Assembly (NCBI RefSeq): GCF_017811815.1
Contig: NZ_JADKZI010000004.1
Location: forward strand, 1-64,000
Length of the DNA: 64,000 bases
Direction: 5' to 3'
From: Flavonifractor sp. AGMB03687
GTDB taxonomy: Bacteria; Bacillota; Clostridia; Oscillospirales; Oscillospiraceae
In this document: positions 33,049 to 42,438 of the stretch, piece by piece
Position numbering within the stretch: the stretch's first letter is position 1
Layout: each line of letters opens with the position of its first letter
Notes under the pieces: generated by a model
What the model was told of the DNA's origin: nothing
Databases searched by the model: none
The model's input: the letters and a program-made list of their open reading frames with translations, nothing else
Translations under genes and position numbers: made by a program

Positions 33049-35522
33049 GTCTCTTTCTCCTTTTCCACTTCTTGTTTGCATAGGGTCAGGGTATCTCCCG
33101 CTCGATCGGCCAGCAGGGTGTCCCCCGCCCGCACCGCGCCGCTGAGCAGCAGCTCGGCCGCCGGGTCCTCCACCTTGGTGCGGATGGTACGGCGGAGGGG
33201 CCGGGCACCGTAGTCGGGGTCGAAGCCCAGCTTGGCCAGGGCGTCCAGGGCCCCATCCGTCCAGGTGAGCCGCACCCCCAGGGCCTGCAGCCGCTCCCAC
33301 ACCCGGGAGAGCATCCGCCGGGCAATGGACTTGATCTCACTGCGGCCCAGCTGGGTAAAGACGATGGTCTCGTCCAGACGGTTGAGAAATTCCGGCCGGA
33401 ACACCTTCTTCAGGTCCTCCAGCACCGCCGCGCGCAGTTCCTCCAGGGTGCGGGTCTCCCCGTCCTTGTGCTCGGCGGCGGAGAAGCCAAGTCGGCTGCC
33501 CTTGGCAGTGATTTTGGCCGCCCCCACGTTGGAGGTAAGCACCACCACCGCATTGCGGAAGTCGGCTTTCCGGCCCTGGGAATCGGTGACCACACCGTCC
33601 TCCATGATCTGAAGCAGGATGCCCCACACATCGGGGTGAGCCTTTTCGATCTCGTCAAAGAGCACCACGCAATAGGGCCGCCGCCGTACCTTCTCAGTGA
33701 GCTGCCCCCCCTCCTCATGGCCCACATAGCCCGGCGGGGAGCCGATGAGCCGGGAGACGGCGTGCTTTTCCATATACTCCGACATGTCGAAGCGGAACAG
33801 GGCCTCCTCGCTGCCGAAGAGGGAGAGGGCCAGAGCCCGGCTCAGTTCGGTCTTGCCCACGCCGGTGGGACCCAGGAAGAGAAAGCAGCCGGTGGGCCGC
33901 TCCGGCTCCTTCAGGCCCACCCGGCCCCGGCGCACCGCCCGGGCCACCGCCTTGACGGCCTCCTCCTGGCCCACCACCCGGCGGTGGAGCTCCTCCTCCA
34001 GCTGGAGCAGCCGGTCGCTCTCCGCCTGGGTCAGGGTGGTGACAGGGATTCCCGTCCAGCCGGACACCACCGCCGCCACGTCCTCGGCGGTCACCGCACC
34101 GGTGTTCTGGCCTGCCCGCCACAGAGCCTTCTGCTGGTCCAGCTCCCGGCGGAAATCCTCCTCCGCGTCCCGCAGCATGGCGGCCTTCTCAAAGTCCTGG
34201 CTGCGGATAGCCTCCTCCTTCTCCCCTCTGGCCCGGGCCACCTTGTCCTCCAGGGCCCGGAGATCGGGGGGCGCGGCCAGCCGGTCCAGCCGCACCCGGG
34301 CCGCCGCCTCGTCCATCAGGTCGATGGCCTTGTCGGGCAAGCGTCGGTCCCCGATATACCGGCTGGACAGGGCCACGGCGGCGGTGATGGCCTCGTCGCT
34401 GATGCTGATGCGGTGGTGGGCCTCATACCGGTCCCGCAGGCCCATAAGGATGGCCTGAGCGATCTTCTGGTCGGGCTCCCCCACCAGCACCGGCTGGAAG
34501 CGCCGCTCCAGGGCGGCGTCCTTCTCAATATATTTACGGTACTCCTCGGTGGTGGTGGCTCCGATGACCTGGATCTCACCCCGGCCCAGGGCCGGTTTGA
34601 TGATGTTGGCCGCGTCAATGGCTCCCTCGGCGGAGCCCGCCCCCACGATGGTATGGAGCTCGTCGATGAAGAGGATCACATCCCCCACCCGGCGCACCTC
34701 GGACAGCACGTTTTTCACCCGCTCCTCAAATTCGCCCCGGTACTTGGTGCCCGCCACCATGGCGGACAGATCCAGGGAGATCAGGCGCTTGCGCCGCAGT
34801 TCCTCGGGTACATCGCCCGACACCATCATCCGGGCCAGGCCCTCGGCCACCGCCGTCTTGCCCACACCGGGCTCCCCGATGAGGGCGGGGTTGTTCTTCT
34901 GCCGTCGGGACAGGATCTGGATCACCCGCCGGATCTCCTTGTCCCGGCCCACCACCGGGTCCAGCTGACCCCCGGCAGCCATGCGGGTCAGGTCCCGGGC
35001 AAACTGCTCCAGCAGCTTGGATTCTCCGGGGTAGTCCCGCTCGGTGCGGGGCTTGCCGCTTCCCCGGAAGGGAGGCGGCTGGGTCTCGCCCCCCATGGCG
35101 GCGGACACGTCCGCCCGCAGGCGGCGTGGCTCCACCCCGGCGGCATCCAGCACCCGCACCGCCACACCGTCCCCCTCCCGGAGGATGCCCAGCAGCAGAT
35201 GTTCGGTGCCCACATACTGGTGGCCCAGCCGCACCGCCTCGGTTAGGGAGAGTTCTATGATCTTCTTGCACCGGGGGGTCAGCCCCTGAGAGGGGACGGT
35301 CCCCGGCGTACCCACCCCCACCAACTGGGACACCGTCTGTTTCAGGCTCTCCGGCTCCAGACCGGCGGCCTGGAGGACTTTAGAGGCCACCCCCCTGCCC
35401 TCCCGGGCCAGGCCCAGCAGCAGGTGCTCACTGCCCACGTAGCCGTGGCCCAGCTCCGCCGCGCTCTCCTGCGCCAGCCGGAGGGCGGCCTGGGCCCGCT
35501 GTGTGAACCGGGTCTCATTCAT
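33030..35522 (-). CDS. clpC: ClpC-type AAA+ ATPase (Clp/Hsp100)
   Basis: The chosen start (35522) gives 830 residues: two N-terminal Clp_N repeats ([20 protein letters not shown] and [18 protein letters not shown]), AAA domain 1 with Walker A GEPGVGKT, and a UVR-like stretch ([19 protein letters not shown]) in the middle region. AAA domain 2 follows with GPTGVGKT and [17 protein letters not shown], then the D2-small domain. ClpC unfolds proteins for ClpP. The usual ctsR-mcsA-mcsB neighbours are absent. Instead the gene is followed by a lipoprotein gene. It may be a second Clp ATPase of the genome. Confidence 0.92.
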   Translation of the reverse strand: MNETRFTQRAQAALRLAQESAAELGHGYVGSEHLLLGLAREGRGVASKVLQAAGLEPESLKQTVSQLVGVGTPGTVPSQGLTPRCKKIIELSLTEAVRLGHQYVGTEHLLLGILREGDGVAVRVLDAAGVEPRRLRADVSAAMGGETQPPPFRGSGKPRTERDYPGESKLLEQFARDLTRMAAGGQLDPVVGRDKEIRRVIQILSRRQKNNPALIGEPGVGKTAVAEGLARMMVSGDVPEELRRKRLISLDLSAMVAGTKYRGEFEERVKNVLSEVRRVGDVILFIDELHTIVGAGSAEGAIDAANIIKPALGRGEIQVIGATTTEEYRKYIEKDAALERRFQPVLVGEPDQKIAQAILMGLRDRYEAHHRISISDEAITAAVALSSRYIGDRRLPDKAIDLMDEAAARVRLDRLAAPPDLRALEDKVARARGEKEEAIRSQDFEKAAMLRDAEEDFRRELDQQKALWRAGQNTGAVTAEDVAAVVSGWTGIPVTTLTQAESDRLLQLEEELHRRVVGQEEAVKAVARAVRRGRVGLKEPERPTGCFLFLGPTGVGKTELSRALALSLFGSEEALFRFDMSEYMEKHAVSRLIGSPPGYVGHEEGGQLTEKVRRRPYCVVLFDEIEKAHPDVWGILLQIMEDGVVTDSQGRKADFRNAVVVLTSNVGAAKITAKGSRLGFSAAEHKDGETRTLEELRAAVLEDLKKVFRPEFLNRLDETIVFTQLGRSEIKSIARRMLSRVWERLQALGVRLTWTDGALDALAKLGFDPDYGARPLRRTIRTKVEDPAAELLLSGAVRAGDTLLADRAGDTLTLCKQEVEKEKETCENNG

Positions 35523-35849
35523 GCTCTCGCCTTTCCGGCTCTTCCCCCAGGGGAGGAAGAACCACCTTTTCTTGACAGGCTTCATACGCCGTGCCACGCC
35601 CCTTCTCCTTTGTTCTGTGCGGGTGGTCCCCGCTGCAGGGGGCCCCGTTCAGCTCGGGTGTCAGATCCCCCGCCGCCTCCATGCGGAATCTGGATGCTCT
35701 GTCCATGTGATCGCTCCCTTCCGGTCGGCATCGCAGTTATCATTTTTCCCACCGGAAAAAAATATACCCACAATACGCACATTTTAGCATTGCAATTTTG
35801 AAAAGTTATGATACAATAGCGTTAGCTTTGAAGTTTGGAGGTGGATCCA
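35523..35849. other. intergenic stretch between divergent clpC and ferredoxin genes
   Basis: No gene supported. It contains a candidate + strand promoter near its right end (35790-35817); the clpC promoter was not identified. Confidence 0.4.
35790..35817 (+). promoter_or_regulatory. candidate promoter of the ferredoxin gene
   Basis: TTGCAA and TACAAT with a 16-base spacer, 32 bases upstream of the start codon. Confidence 0.55.
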
Positions 35850-36020
35850 ATGGCCTATGTCATCAGCGACGCTTGCGTGAGCTGTGGCGCTTGCGAGGGT
35901 GCTTGCCCCGTGGGTGCGATCGCTCAGGGCGATGACCACTACGTGATCGACGCCGGTTCCTGCATCGATTGCGGCACTTGTGCCGACACCTGCCCCACGG
36001 GTGCTATTTCCCAGGGCTAA
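35850..36020 (+). CDS. 2[4Fe-4S] ferredoxin
   Basis: The 56-residue protein has two classic cluster motifs, CVSCGACEGACP and CIDCGTCADTCP, in the internal two-fold repeat of clostridial ferredoxins. It carries low-potential electrons in the cytoplasm, for instance for hydrogenase, pyruvate:ferredoxin oxidoreductase or the Etf and activase systems in this window. TTTGGAGGTGGATCC precedes the ATG, so the earlier in-frame ATG at 35835 is rejected. Single-gene unit with its own promoter and terminator. Confidence 0.96.
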   Translation: MAYVISDACVSCGACEGACPVGAIAQGDDHYVIDAGSCIDCGTCADTCPTGAISQG

Positions 36021-36040
36021 TTGGCGCACTACGTAAAAAA

Positions 36041-36074
36041 AACAGCGGCATACCAGTGGTATGCCGCTGTTTTT
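36041..36074 (+). terminator. terminator of the ferredoxin gene
   Basis: AACAGCGGCATAC, CAGTG, GTATGCCGCTGTT followed by TTTA. Confidence 0.85.
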
Positions 36075-36134
36075 ACTTCCATGCAAATCTCATCGGGGTC
36101 GGCAAGGCCCTTTCGCGCAGAAAGAGAGGATATT

Positions 36135-37430
36135 ATGCAGCTCAAGGGCAAGAGCCTGCTTCTGGTGGGCCTTACACTGTTTTCTATGTTCTTCGGGGCG
36201 GGCAACCTGATCTTCCCCCCGGGCATCGCCGCCCAGGCGGGTACCGCCACCTGGCCTGCCTTTGTGGGCCTGGCTATCAGCGCCGTGGGTCTGCCGGTGC
36301 TGGGTGTTGTGGCGGTAGCCCGGGCCGGTGGGTTCGATCAGCTGTGCAGCCGGGTCCACCCGCTGTTTTCCAAGGCCTTCACCATCGTCGCCTATCTGGC
36401 CATCGGCCCCTGCCTGGCCATTCCCCGCACCGCCACCACCTCCTTTGAGATGGCGGTACCTCCTTTCGCCGGGCCGGATGCCCCTCTGTCCCTCTTTCGG
36501 CTGATTTACTCCCTGGTGTTTTTCGCCTTGGCCCTGTTCATCGCCCTGCGGCCGGAGAAGCTTACCGACCGGCTGGGTAAGATCATGTGCCCCATTCTGG
36601 TGGTCCTCATCGTGGTCACCTTTGTGGGCTGTCTGGTCAATCCCCTGTCGGGCTATGGCGCCGTCTCCGGTGACTACGCCACCCACCCGGTGGTCAAGGG
36701 CTTCCTGGAGGGCTACCAGACCATGGACACCATCGCTGCCCTGGCCTTCGGCATCATCATCGCCGTCAACATCCAGGCCAGGGGCGTCAAGGAGGACCGG
36801 GCCGTGGTGAAGGGCACCATCCACTCCGGCATCATCGCTGGCGTGATGCTGCTTATCGTGTATGCCATGCTGGCCCACATCGGCGCCCTGTCCGGCGGAG
36901 CCATTCCCAATCCCACCGACGGAGCTGCCGCCCTTACCAACGTGGTGGGTCTGCTCTTCGGCCCCCTGGGCAACGCTCTGCTGGCCGCCATCTTCCTGAT
37001 TGCCTGCTTCAATGTGTGCGTGGGCCTCATCAGCTCCTGCGGCGAGTTCTTCCACAAGCTCTTCCCCCGGATCAGCTACCGGGGCTGGGCGGTGCTCTTC
37101 GCCGTGGTCAGCATGGTGATCTCCAACGCCGGTCTGGCGCAGATCATCAAGGTATCCGCTCCGGTGCTGGGGGTACTCTACCCCATGGCCATTGTGCTCA
37201 TTGCTCTGTCCTTCTTCCAGCGCTGGCTGGAAGGGCGGAAGCTGGTCTACCCGGTGGCCATTCTGTTTACCGGCGTGGCCAGCCTGCTCTACGCCCTGCA
37301 GGACGCCGGTCTTCCCCTCACCTTTTTGGAGTCCATGCCCCTGGCCTCCATCGGGCTGGGCTGGCTCCTCCCCGCCGCCGCGGGCATTCTGCTGGGCCTG
37401 CTCCTGTCGGGCCGAAAGACCCCCGCATGA
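36135..37430 (+). CDS. brnQ: branched-chain amino acid:cation symporter BrnQ
   Basis: The 431-residue integral membrane protein opens with MQLKGKSLLLVGLTLFSMFF and GAGNLIFPPGIAAQAG, diagnostic of LIVCS-family (BrnQ) carriers of leucine, isoleucine and valine coupled to Na+ or H+. About 12 membrane helices can be placed. GAGAGGATATT precedes the ATG. It stands alone between the ferredoxin terminator and the lysozyme gene; a T-box or other leader was not seen in the short upstream gap. Confidence 0.93.
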   Translation: MQLKGKSLLLVGLTLFSMFFGAGNLIFPPGIAAQAGTATWPAFVGLAISAVGLPVLGVVAVARAGGFDQLCSRVHPLFSKAFTIVAYLAIGPCLAIPRTATTSFEMAVPPFAGPDAPLSLFRLIYSLVFFALALFIALRPEKLTDRLGKIMCPILVVLIVVTFVGCLVNPLSGYGAVSGDYATHPVVKGFLEGYQTMDTIAALAFGIIIAVNIQARGVKEDRAVVKGTIHSGIIAGVMLLIVYAMLAHIGALSGGAIPNPTDGAAALTNVVGLLFGPLGNALLAAIFLIACFNVCVGLISSCGEFFHKLFPRISYRGWAVLFAVVSMVISNAGLAQIIKVSAPVLGVLYPMAIVLIALSFFQRWLEGRKLVYPVAILFTGVASLLYALQDAGLPLTFLESMPLASIGLGWLLPAAAGILLGLLLSGRKTPA

Positions 37431-37560
37431 TCCAGGCGCGCTGCACATCGCTGCGGCGCGCTTTTGGTTTTGCTTGCCTTTTGCCCCGTATCCGGGTATG
37501 ATAATATTTATTGAGCACGCTGTCGTGCGTATCGATACCCTGTCTATTTGGTGATGCTGT

Positions 37561-38310
37561 TTGAAACGATTGTTCCGCACACTGGGGCGGATAGTTCTGG
37601 TGCTGCTGATCCTGGCGGCCCTGGCCCTGCTGGGCTTTTTCCTGCTGCGCTGGCGCGGCCTTATCCTCTACTCCCATGAGTCCAACCCGGACCAGTGGGA
37701 GGTCTTCGGCGTAGACCTGTCCTCCTACCAGGGGACGGTGGACTGGACCGCCCTGAAAGATCAGGGTGTGGATTTCGCCTTCATCAAGGCCACCGAGGGC
37801 TCCCTGCTTCAGGACACCCGCTTTTCCGCCAACTGGACCGGCGCGGCGGAGGCGGGTATCCGGGCCGGAGCCTACCACTTCCTCAGCTATGACAGCCCCG
37901 GCGAGACCCAGGCCGACAACTTCATCTCGGTCGTTCCGGCGACCCAGGGCTCTCTCCCCCCGGTGGTGGACATTGAATTCTATGGAGAATACCTGGAGAA
38001 CCCGCCGGACAAGGCGCACGTCCAGTCCATCCTGGACCCCCTGCTGGAGAAGTTGGAGGCCCACTACGGCGTCAAGCCTATCCTTTATGTGACCTACCGC
38101 TCCTACTACAACTATCTGGCCGGCAGCAAATACGCCGACTATCCGGTATGGTGCTCCAGCCCCACCGTGTTCCCTCTGCTGCCCCGGTGGCACTTCTGGC
38201 AGTACTCCCACTCCGCCAGACTGGAGGGCTACACCGGCGCCCAGCCCCTGATCGACCTGAACGTGTTCCGGGGCAGCAAGGCGGCCTTTGACACGTTCGG
38301 CCCGGGATAA
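37561..38310 (+). CDS. GH25 lysozyme (muramidase), membrane-anchored
   Basis: The 249-residue protein begins with a TTG codon, has one N-terminal membrane helix (about 10-30) and a GH25 domain with GVDLSSYQGTVDWTALK, FAFIKATEG, AGAYHFLSY and PPVVDIEFYG (the catalytic D and E), then WHFWQYS. Such enzymes cut the glycan strands of peptidoglycan. It lies upstream of murB on the same strand, 76 bases apart, but a promoter-like TATAAT at 38339 suggests murB is transcribed separately. No choline or SH3 wall-binding domain. Confidence 0.88.
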   Translation: MKRLFRTLGRIVLVLLILAALALLGFFLLRWRGLILYSHESNPDQWEVFGVDLSSYQGTVDWTALKDQGVDFAFIKATEGSLLQDTRFSANWTGAAEAGIRAGAYHFLSYDSPGETQADNFISVVPATQGSLPPVVDIEFYGEYLENPPDKAHVQSILDPLLEKLEAHYGVKPILYVTYRSYYNYLAGSKYADYPVWCSSPTVFPLLPRWHFWQYSHSARLEGYTGAQPLIDLNVFRGSKAAFDTFGPG

Positions 38311-38386
38311 CACCCTCTTCTATTCCCCCGCTTTTTTTGGTATAATAAGGTCTGATCCCACGCAAGTTAACAGCAAGGAGGCCCCC

Positions 38387-39301
38387 ATGGACCAAATGAC
38401 TGCACTGATACAGGAACTCAACCGTCTCGCCCCTCAGCTGGCGCTGCGGGAGCACGAGCCGATGAGCCGCCACACCACCTTCCGCATCGGCGGCCCCGCC
38501 CGGCTGATGGCTCTGCCCGCCAGCCAGATGGAGGCCGCGGCCGCGGTCAGGGCGGCCAGAGCGCTGGGCATCGCCCCCTTCTTCCTGGGCAACGGCAGCG
38601 ACCTGCTGGTGTCCGACCGGGGGTTTGACGGCTTTATCATCAAGACCACCGGCCTGGACCAGACCAGAGAGGTCAACCGCCGCCTGCGGGCGGAGAGCGG
38701 CATCCCCCTGGCCCGGCTGGCCATGGCCGCCCTTGGCCGGGGGCACACCGGCCTGGAGTTTGCCCACGGCATCCCCGGCACCCTGGGGGGCGGCGTCACC
38801 ATGAACGCCGGTGCCTACGGCGGCGAACTGGTCCAGGTACTGACCTCCGTCACCTTCCTCAATGAGGAGGCCGAGGTCATTACCCTGCCGGTGGAGGAGT
38901 GCGCCCTCACCTACCGGCACAGCCTGTTCACCGACCACCCGGAGTGGCTCATTCTGGGGGCTGAGTTTGAACTGGCTCAGGGCGACCCGGCGGCCATCAA
39001 GGATAAAATGGATGAGCTGGCCCAGAAGCGCCGCTCCAAGCAACCCCTGGATCTGCCCTCCGCCGGCAGCACCTTCAAGCGCCCTGCGGGCTACTTCGCC
39101 GCCGCCCTCATCGAGCAGTGCGGCCTGAAGGGCGTGGGCATCGGCGGGGCCCAGGTATCGGAAAAGCACGCCGGGTTCGTGGTCAACCGGGGCGGCGCCA
39201 CCGCCGACGACGTGCGCCGACTCATGGATCTGATCCAGGACACCGTACACCGGGAGACCGGCGTGACCCTGGAACCAGAAGTAAAGTTTTTGGGCTTTTG
39301 A
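38387..39301 (+). CDS. murB: UDP-N-acetylenolpyruvoylglucosamine reductase
   Basis: From the ATG after AAGGAGGCCCCC the protein has 304 residues. MurB reduces UDP-GlcNAc-enolpyruvate to UDP-MurNAc with NADPH and FAD in the second step of peptidoglycan precursor synthesis. Motifs: RHTTFRIGGPARLM, NGSDLLVSD, HGIPGTLGGGVTMNAGAYGG (FAD site), YRHSLF, and the proton-donor region SAGSTFKRP. It is followed after 11 bases by rapZ, the common Firmicutes order murB-rapZ-yvcK-whiA. Confidence 0.96.
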   Translation: MDQMTALIQELNRLAPQLALREHEPMSRHTTFRIGGPARLMALPASQMEAAAAVRAARALGIAPFFLGNGSDLLVSDRGFDGFIIKTTGLDQTREVNRRLRAESGIPLARLAMAALGRGHTGLEFAHGIPGTLGGGVTMNAGAYGGELVQVLTSVTFLNEEAEVITLPVEECALTYRHSLFTDHPEWLILGAEFELAQGDPAAIKDKMDELAQKRRSKQPLDLPSAGSTFKRPAGYFAAALIEQCGLKGVGIGGAQVSEKHAGFVVNRGGATADDVRRLMDLIQDTVHRETGVTLEPEVKFLGF

Positions 39302-39312
39302 GGTGAGTTCCC

Positions 39313-40173
39313 ATGGATTTTATCATTATTTCCGGCCTGTCCGGCGCGGGCAAAAGTAAGACCGCCTCCTTTCTGGAGGACATCGGCTTCTATGTGGTGG
39401 ACAACATGCCCGCCCCCCTGATCCCCAAATTTGCCGAGCTGTGCATGGCCAATCCCTCCCGGTACGACCGGGTGGCCCTGGTCACCGACATCCGGGGCGG
39501 CCAGACCTTCGACGGGCTGTTCTCCGCCCTGGACGCCCTGCAGGAGATGGGGTGCGACTACAAGATCCTCTTTGTGGAGGCCAGCGTGAAGGCCATCATC
39601 AAGCGGTATAAGGAGACCCGCCGGGGCCATCCCCTGGCAGGCTCGGCCCACTCCCTGGACGAAGCCGTCCGGCTGGAGCGTACCGTCCTCTCCCCCGTCC
39701 GCCAGCGGGCGGAGTACATCATCGACACCTCCGCCCTCTCCACCGCCAAGCTGCGGGGTGAGGTGCTGCGGCTCTTCGGCCACGGAGGCGACACCCCGGA
39801 GATGAGCGTCAGCGTCACCTCCTTCGGCTTCAAATACGGCATTCCCATCGAGGCCGATCTGGTGTTTGACGTACGCTTTCTCCCCAACCCCTACTACATC
39901 GCCGAGCTGCGCCACCAGACCGGCCTGGACGAAGGCGTGTACGACTTCGTGTTCGGCTACCGTCAGACCACCGAATTCATGAACTATCTGGAGAACCTCA
40001 TCGGCTTCCTCCTCCCTCTCTACGTGGCGGAGGGCAAAGCCGCTCTGGTCATTGCCGTGGGCTGCACCGGCGGACAGCACCGCTCTGTGGCCATCACCCA
40101 CGCCCTGGCCGAGTTTATCAAGCAGAAGGGCTATCAGGCCACGGAAAACCACCGGGACATGACCCGGGCATAA
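39313..40173 (+). CDS. rapZ: RNase adapter / nucleotide-binding protein RapZ (YvcJ)
   Basis: The 286-residue protein has a P-loop (GLSGAGKSKTA), Walker B-type segments (VALVTDIRGGQTF, ILFVEAS) and the C-terminal RapZ domain with SFGFKYGIPIEADLVFDVRF and VGCTGGQHRSVAI, which binds GlcN6P or RNA in relatives. In Bacillus YvcJ binds and hydrolyses nucleotides. It lies 13 bases upstream of yvcK in the conserved cell-wall/carbon-control cluster. Confidence 0.95.
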   Translation: MDFIIISGLSGAGKSKTASFLEDIGFYVVDNMPAPLIPKFAELCMANPSRYDRVALVTDIRGGQTFDGLFSALDALQEMGCDYKILFVEASVKAIIKRYKETRRGHPLAGSAHSLDEAVRLERTVLSPVRQRAEYIIDTSALSTAKLRGEVLRLFGHGGDTPEMSVSVTSFGFKYGIPIEADLVFDVRFLPNPYYIAELRHQTGLDEGVYDFVFGYRQTTEFMNYLENLIGFLLPLYVAEGKAALVIAVGCTGGQHRSVAITHALAEFIKQKGYQATENHRDMTRA

Positions 40174-40186
40174 AGGAGGAGCCGCC

Positions 40187-41203
40187 GTGTATCAGTCCTT
40201 TTATGAGCGCCGCTGGGCCCAGGGGCCCAAGGTCGTCGCCATCGGCGGCGGCACCGGCCTTTCCACCATGCTCCGCGGCCTGAAAAGCCACACCAAAAAT
40301 CTGACCGCCATCGTCACCGTCGCCGACGACGGCGGCAGTTCCGGCATGCTGCGGCAGGACCTGGGCATGCCCCCGCCGGGGGACATCCGCCACTGCATGG
40401 AGGCCCTGGCCAACGCCGAGCCGCTGATGCAGGAGCTGCTCACCTACCGCTTCCCCCAGGGCTCCGGCAACCTCACCGGCCAGTCCTTCGGCAACCTGAT
40501 CCTGGCCGCCCTCAACGGCATCTCCGGCTCCTTCGACGAGGCGGTGTCCAAGATGAGCCAGGTTCTGGCCATCACCGGCCGGGTGCTGCCGGTGACCAAC
40601 GCCGACGTGGTGCTGGAGGCTACCTTTGAAAACGGCACCCAGGTCCAGGGCGAGTCCAAGATCAGCGACTTCAAAAAGGCCCAGGACTGCCGCATCCAGA
40701 GCGTGCGCCTGCTGCCTGAGCACCCCAAGGCCCTGCCTGAGGCCGTCCGGGCCATTGAGGAGGCCGACCTGATCCTGCTGGGCCCCGGCAGCCTGTACAC
40801 CAGCGTCATCCCCAACCTGCTGGTGGACGGCATTTCGGAGGCGGTGTGCGCCTCCAGGGCCATGAAGATCTACATCTGCAACATTATGACCCAGGACGGC
40901 GAGACCGAGGGCATGACGGCCTCCGACCATGTGAAGGCCCTGCTGCGCCACTCCGGCCCCGGCCTGGTGGATATCTGCCTGTGCAACTCCGCCCCGGTCC
41001 GTCCCGGCCTGCTGGAGCGGTACAAGGAGGAGGACGCCGCCCCCATCGTGGTGGACAAAGAGGCCATCGAGGCCCTGGGCGTGGAGCTGGTCACCCGGCC
41101 CCTGGCCTCCGAGACCCTGGACTACGCCCGCCACTCCTTCGCCCGGCTGTCCGCCGCGGTGATGGAGCTCTACGAGGAGCGGGCCTCCACCCGCGTGCTG
41201 TAA
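40187..41203 (+). CDS. yvcK: YvcK / gluconeogenesis factor (CofD-like)
   Basis: The 338-residue protein starts with GTG after AAAGGAGGAGCCGCC. VVAIGGGTGLSTMLRGLK and TVADDGGSSGMLRQDL, plus PPPGDIRHC, are hallmarks of YvcK, which binds UDP-sugars and is needed for growth on gluconeogenic sources and for cell-wall homeostasis. In some Firmicutes it is a target of the PASTA kinase, whose other substrate IreB has a homologue at 49.2 kb. It lies between rapZ and whiA. Confidence 0.96.
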   Translation: MYQSFYERRWAQGPKVVAIGGGTGLSTMLRGLKSHTKNLTAIVTVADDGGSSGMLRQDLGMPPPGDIRHCMEALANAEPLMQELLTYRFPQGSGNLTGQSFGNLILAALNGISGSFDEAVSKMSQVLAITGRVLPVTNADVVLEATFENGTQVQGESKISDFKKAQDCRIQSVRLLPEHPKALPEAVRAIEEADLILLGPGSLYTSVIPNLLVDGISEAVCASRAMKIYICNIMTQDGETEGMTASDHVKALLRHSGPGLVDICLCNSAPVRPGLLERYKEEDAAPIVVDKEAIEALGVELVTRPLASETLDYARHSFARLSAAVMELYEERASTRVL

Positions 41204-41216
41204 GGAGGGCGGAGCC

Positions 41217-42110
41217 ATGTCATTTTCCACCCAGGTGAAGGCCGAGCTGTGCCGCGCGCCCCTCACCAAGAAGTGCTGCGCCCAGGCGGAGGCCTACGGA
41301 GTACTGCTCTACTGCTCCCTGTCCACCGCCTCTGAGGTGCGCATCACCACTGAGTCCCCGGAGTTTGCCGACCGGCTGCCCCACCTGTTTCAAAAGGCCT
41401 TTCAGGTGCGCTTTGACCGTCTGCCCGCTGAGGGGGCGGGCAAGCGCATCTTTTCCATCACCGACCGGGACAAGTTGTCCGCCCTGTGGGCGGTCTACGG
41501 CCACGACCCTACGGAGGCCCTGGCCCACCACATCAACTTCGCCGTGCTGGAGGAGGACCACTGCCGGGCCTCCTTCCTGCGGGGCGCCTTTCTGGCGGGG
41601 GGCTCGGTAACCGACCCGGCTAAGCGCTACCACCTGGAGCTGGCCACCTCCCACCTGTCGGTGAGCCGGGAGCTCCACGCCCTGCTGCTGGAGATGGGCT
41701 TCTCCCCCAAGGAGAGCAGCCGCAAGTCCAACGCCATCACCTACTTCAAGCAGAGCAATGCCATTGAGGATTTTCTCACCGCCATGGGGGCCCCGCTGGC
41801 CGCCATGGAGCTGATGAACGCCAAAGCGGAAAAGGACCTGCGGGGGAGCATCAACCGCCGGGTCAACTGCGACGCCGCCAATCTGGACAAGGCGGTGGAC
41901 GCCGCCCAGGGCCAGATCGAGGCCATCTACAAGCTGGAGGAGCGTGGCATGCTGGCCGACTTGCCGGACAAGCTGAAGGAGGCGGTGGACCTGCGAATGG
42001 CCCACCCGGAGCTCACCCTGTCCCAACTGGCCGAGCTGTGCGATCCCCCTGTATCCAAATCCGCGTTCAACCACCGGCTGCGTAAATTGATGGAGCTGTC
42101 CCGTTCCTGA
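41217..42110 (+). CDS. whiA: DNA-binding protein WhiA
   Basis: The 297-residue protein has the LAGLIDADG-like N-terminal part (MSFSTQVKAELCRAPLTKKC to RASFLRGAFLAGGSVTDP) and the C-terminal helix-turn-helix (LTLSQLAELCDPPVSKSAFN). WhiA affects division and chromosome segregation in Firmicutes. AAGGAGGGCGGAGCC lies before the ATG, 13 bases after the yvcK stop. Last member of the conserved cluster. Confidence 0.96.
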   Translation: MSFSTQVKAELCRAPLTKKCCAQAEAYGVLLYCSLSTASEVRITTESPEFADRLPHLFQKAFQVRFDRLPAEGAGKRIFSITDRDKLSALWAVYGHDPTEALAHHINFAVLEEDHCRASFLRGAFLAGGSVTDPAKRYHLELATSHLSVSRELHALLLEMGFSPKESSRKSNAITYFKQSNAIEDFLTAMGAPLAAMELMNAKAEKDLRGSINRRVNCDAANLDKAVDAAQGQIEAIYKLEERGMLADLPDKLKEAVDLRMAHPELTLSQLAELCDPPVSKSAFNHRLRKLMELSRS

Positions 42111-42132
42111 ACCAAAAAGGAGGATGGATCTG

Positions 42133-42396
42133 ATGATCCAGCTGAATCAAACCTGGAAAAAGGTCTTTTGGGGCCTGACTCTGGCTATTCCCGTGCTCAT
42201 CCTGCTCAGCTTTTTGCTGCGCATCATGCTGCTGTTCGTGCTGGCCCTGGTAGTGGGCATGGTCCTGGGCGTGCTGGCCCTGGGCAAGCTCCGCTGCCCC
42301 CACTGCCACAAGCTGCTCCTTCAGGAGGCCCTGAAGGTCCAGCTGGAGGGAGACGTGACCTGCCCCAAGTGCGAGCACACCGTCACCATCTGCTGA
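42133..42396 (+). CDS. small membrane protein with zinc ribbon
   Basis: The start at 42133 is preferred because an ATG at 42124 directly abuts the GGAGG. The 87-residue product has one or two membrane helices (about 13-50) and a cytoplasmic CPHC...CPKC zinc ribbon. Function unknown. It sits between whiA and dnaE in one + strand run, 22 bases after whiA and 42 before dnaE. Confidence 0.75.
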   Translation: MIQLNQTWKKVFWGLTLAIPVLILLSFLLRIMLLFVLALVVGMVLGVLALGKLRCPHCHKLLLQEALKVQLEGDVTCPKCEHTVTIC

Positions 42397-42438
42397 ACCG
42401 CCCTGTCCCCCCAACCCCAGATCTGAGGAGGTAACCCT

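Noticed and set aside
33468-35246. 592-codon open frame antisense to clpC
   Set aside because: Same reason: composition-driven, no domain, entirely inside clpC.
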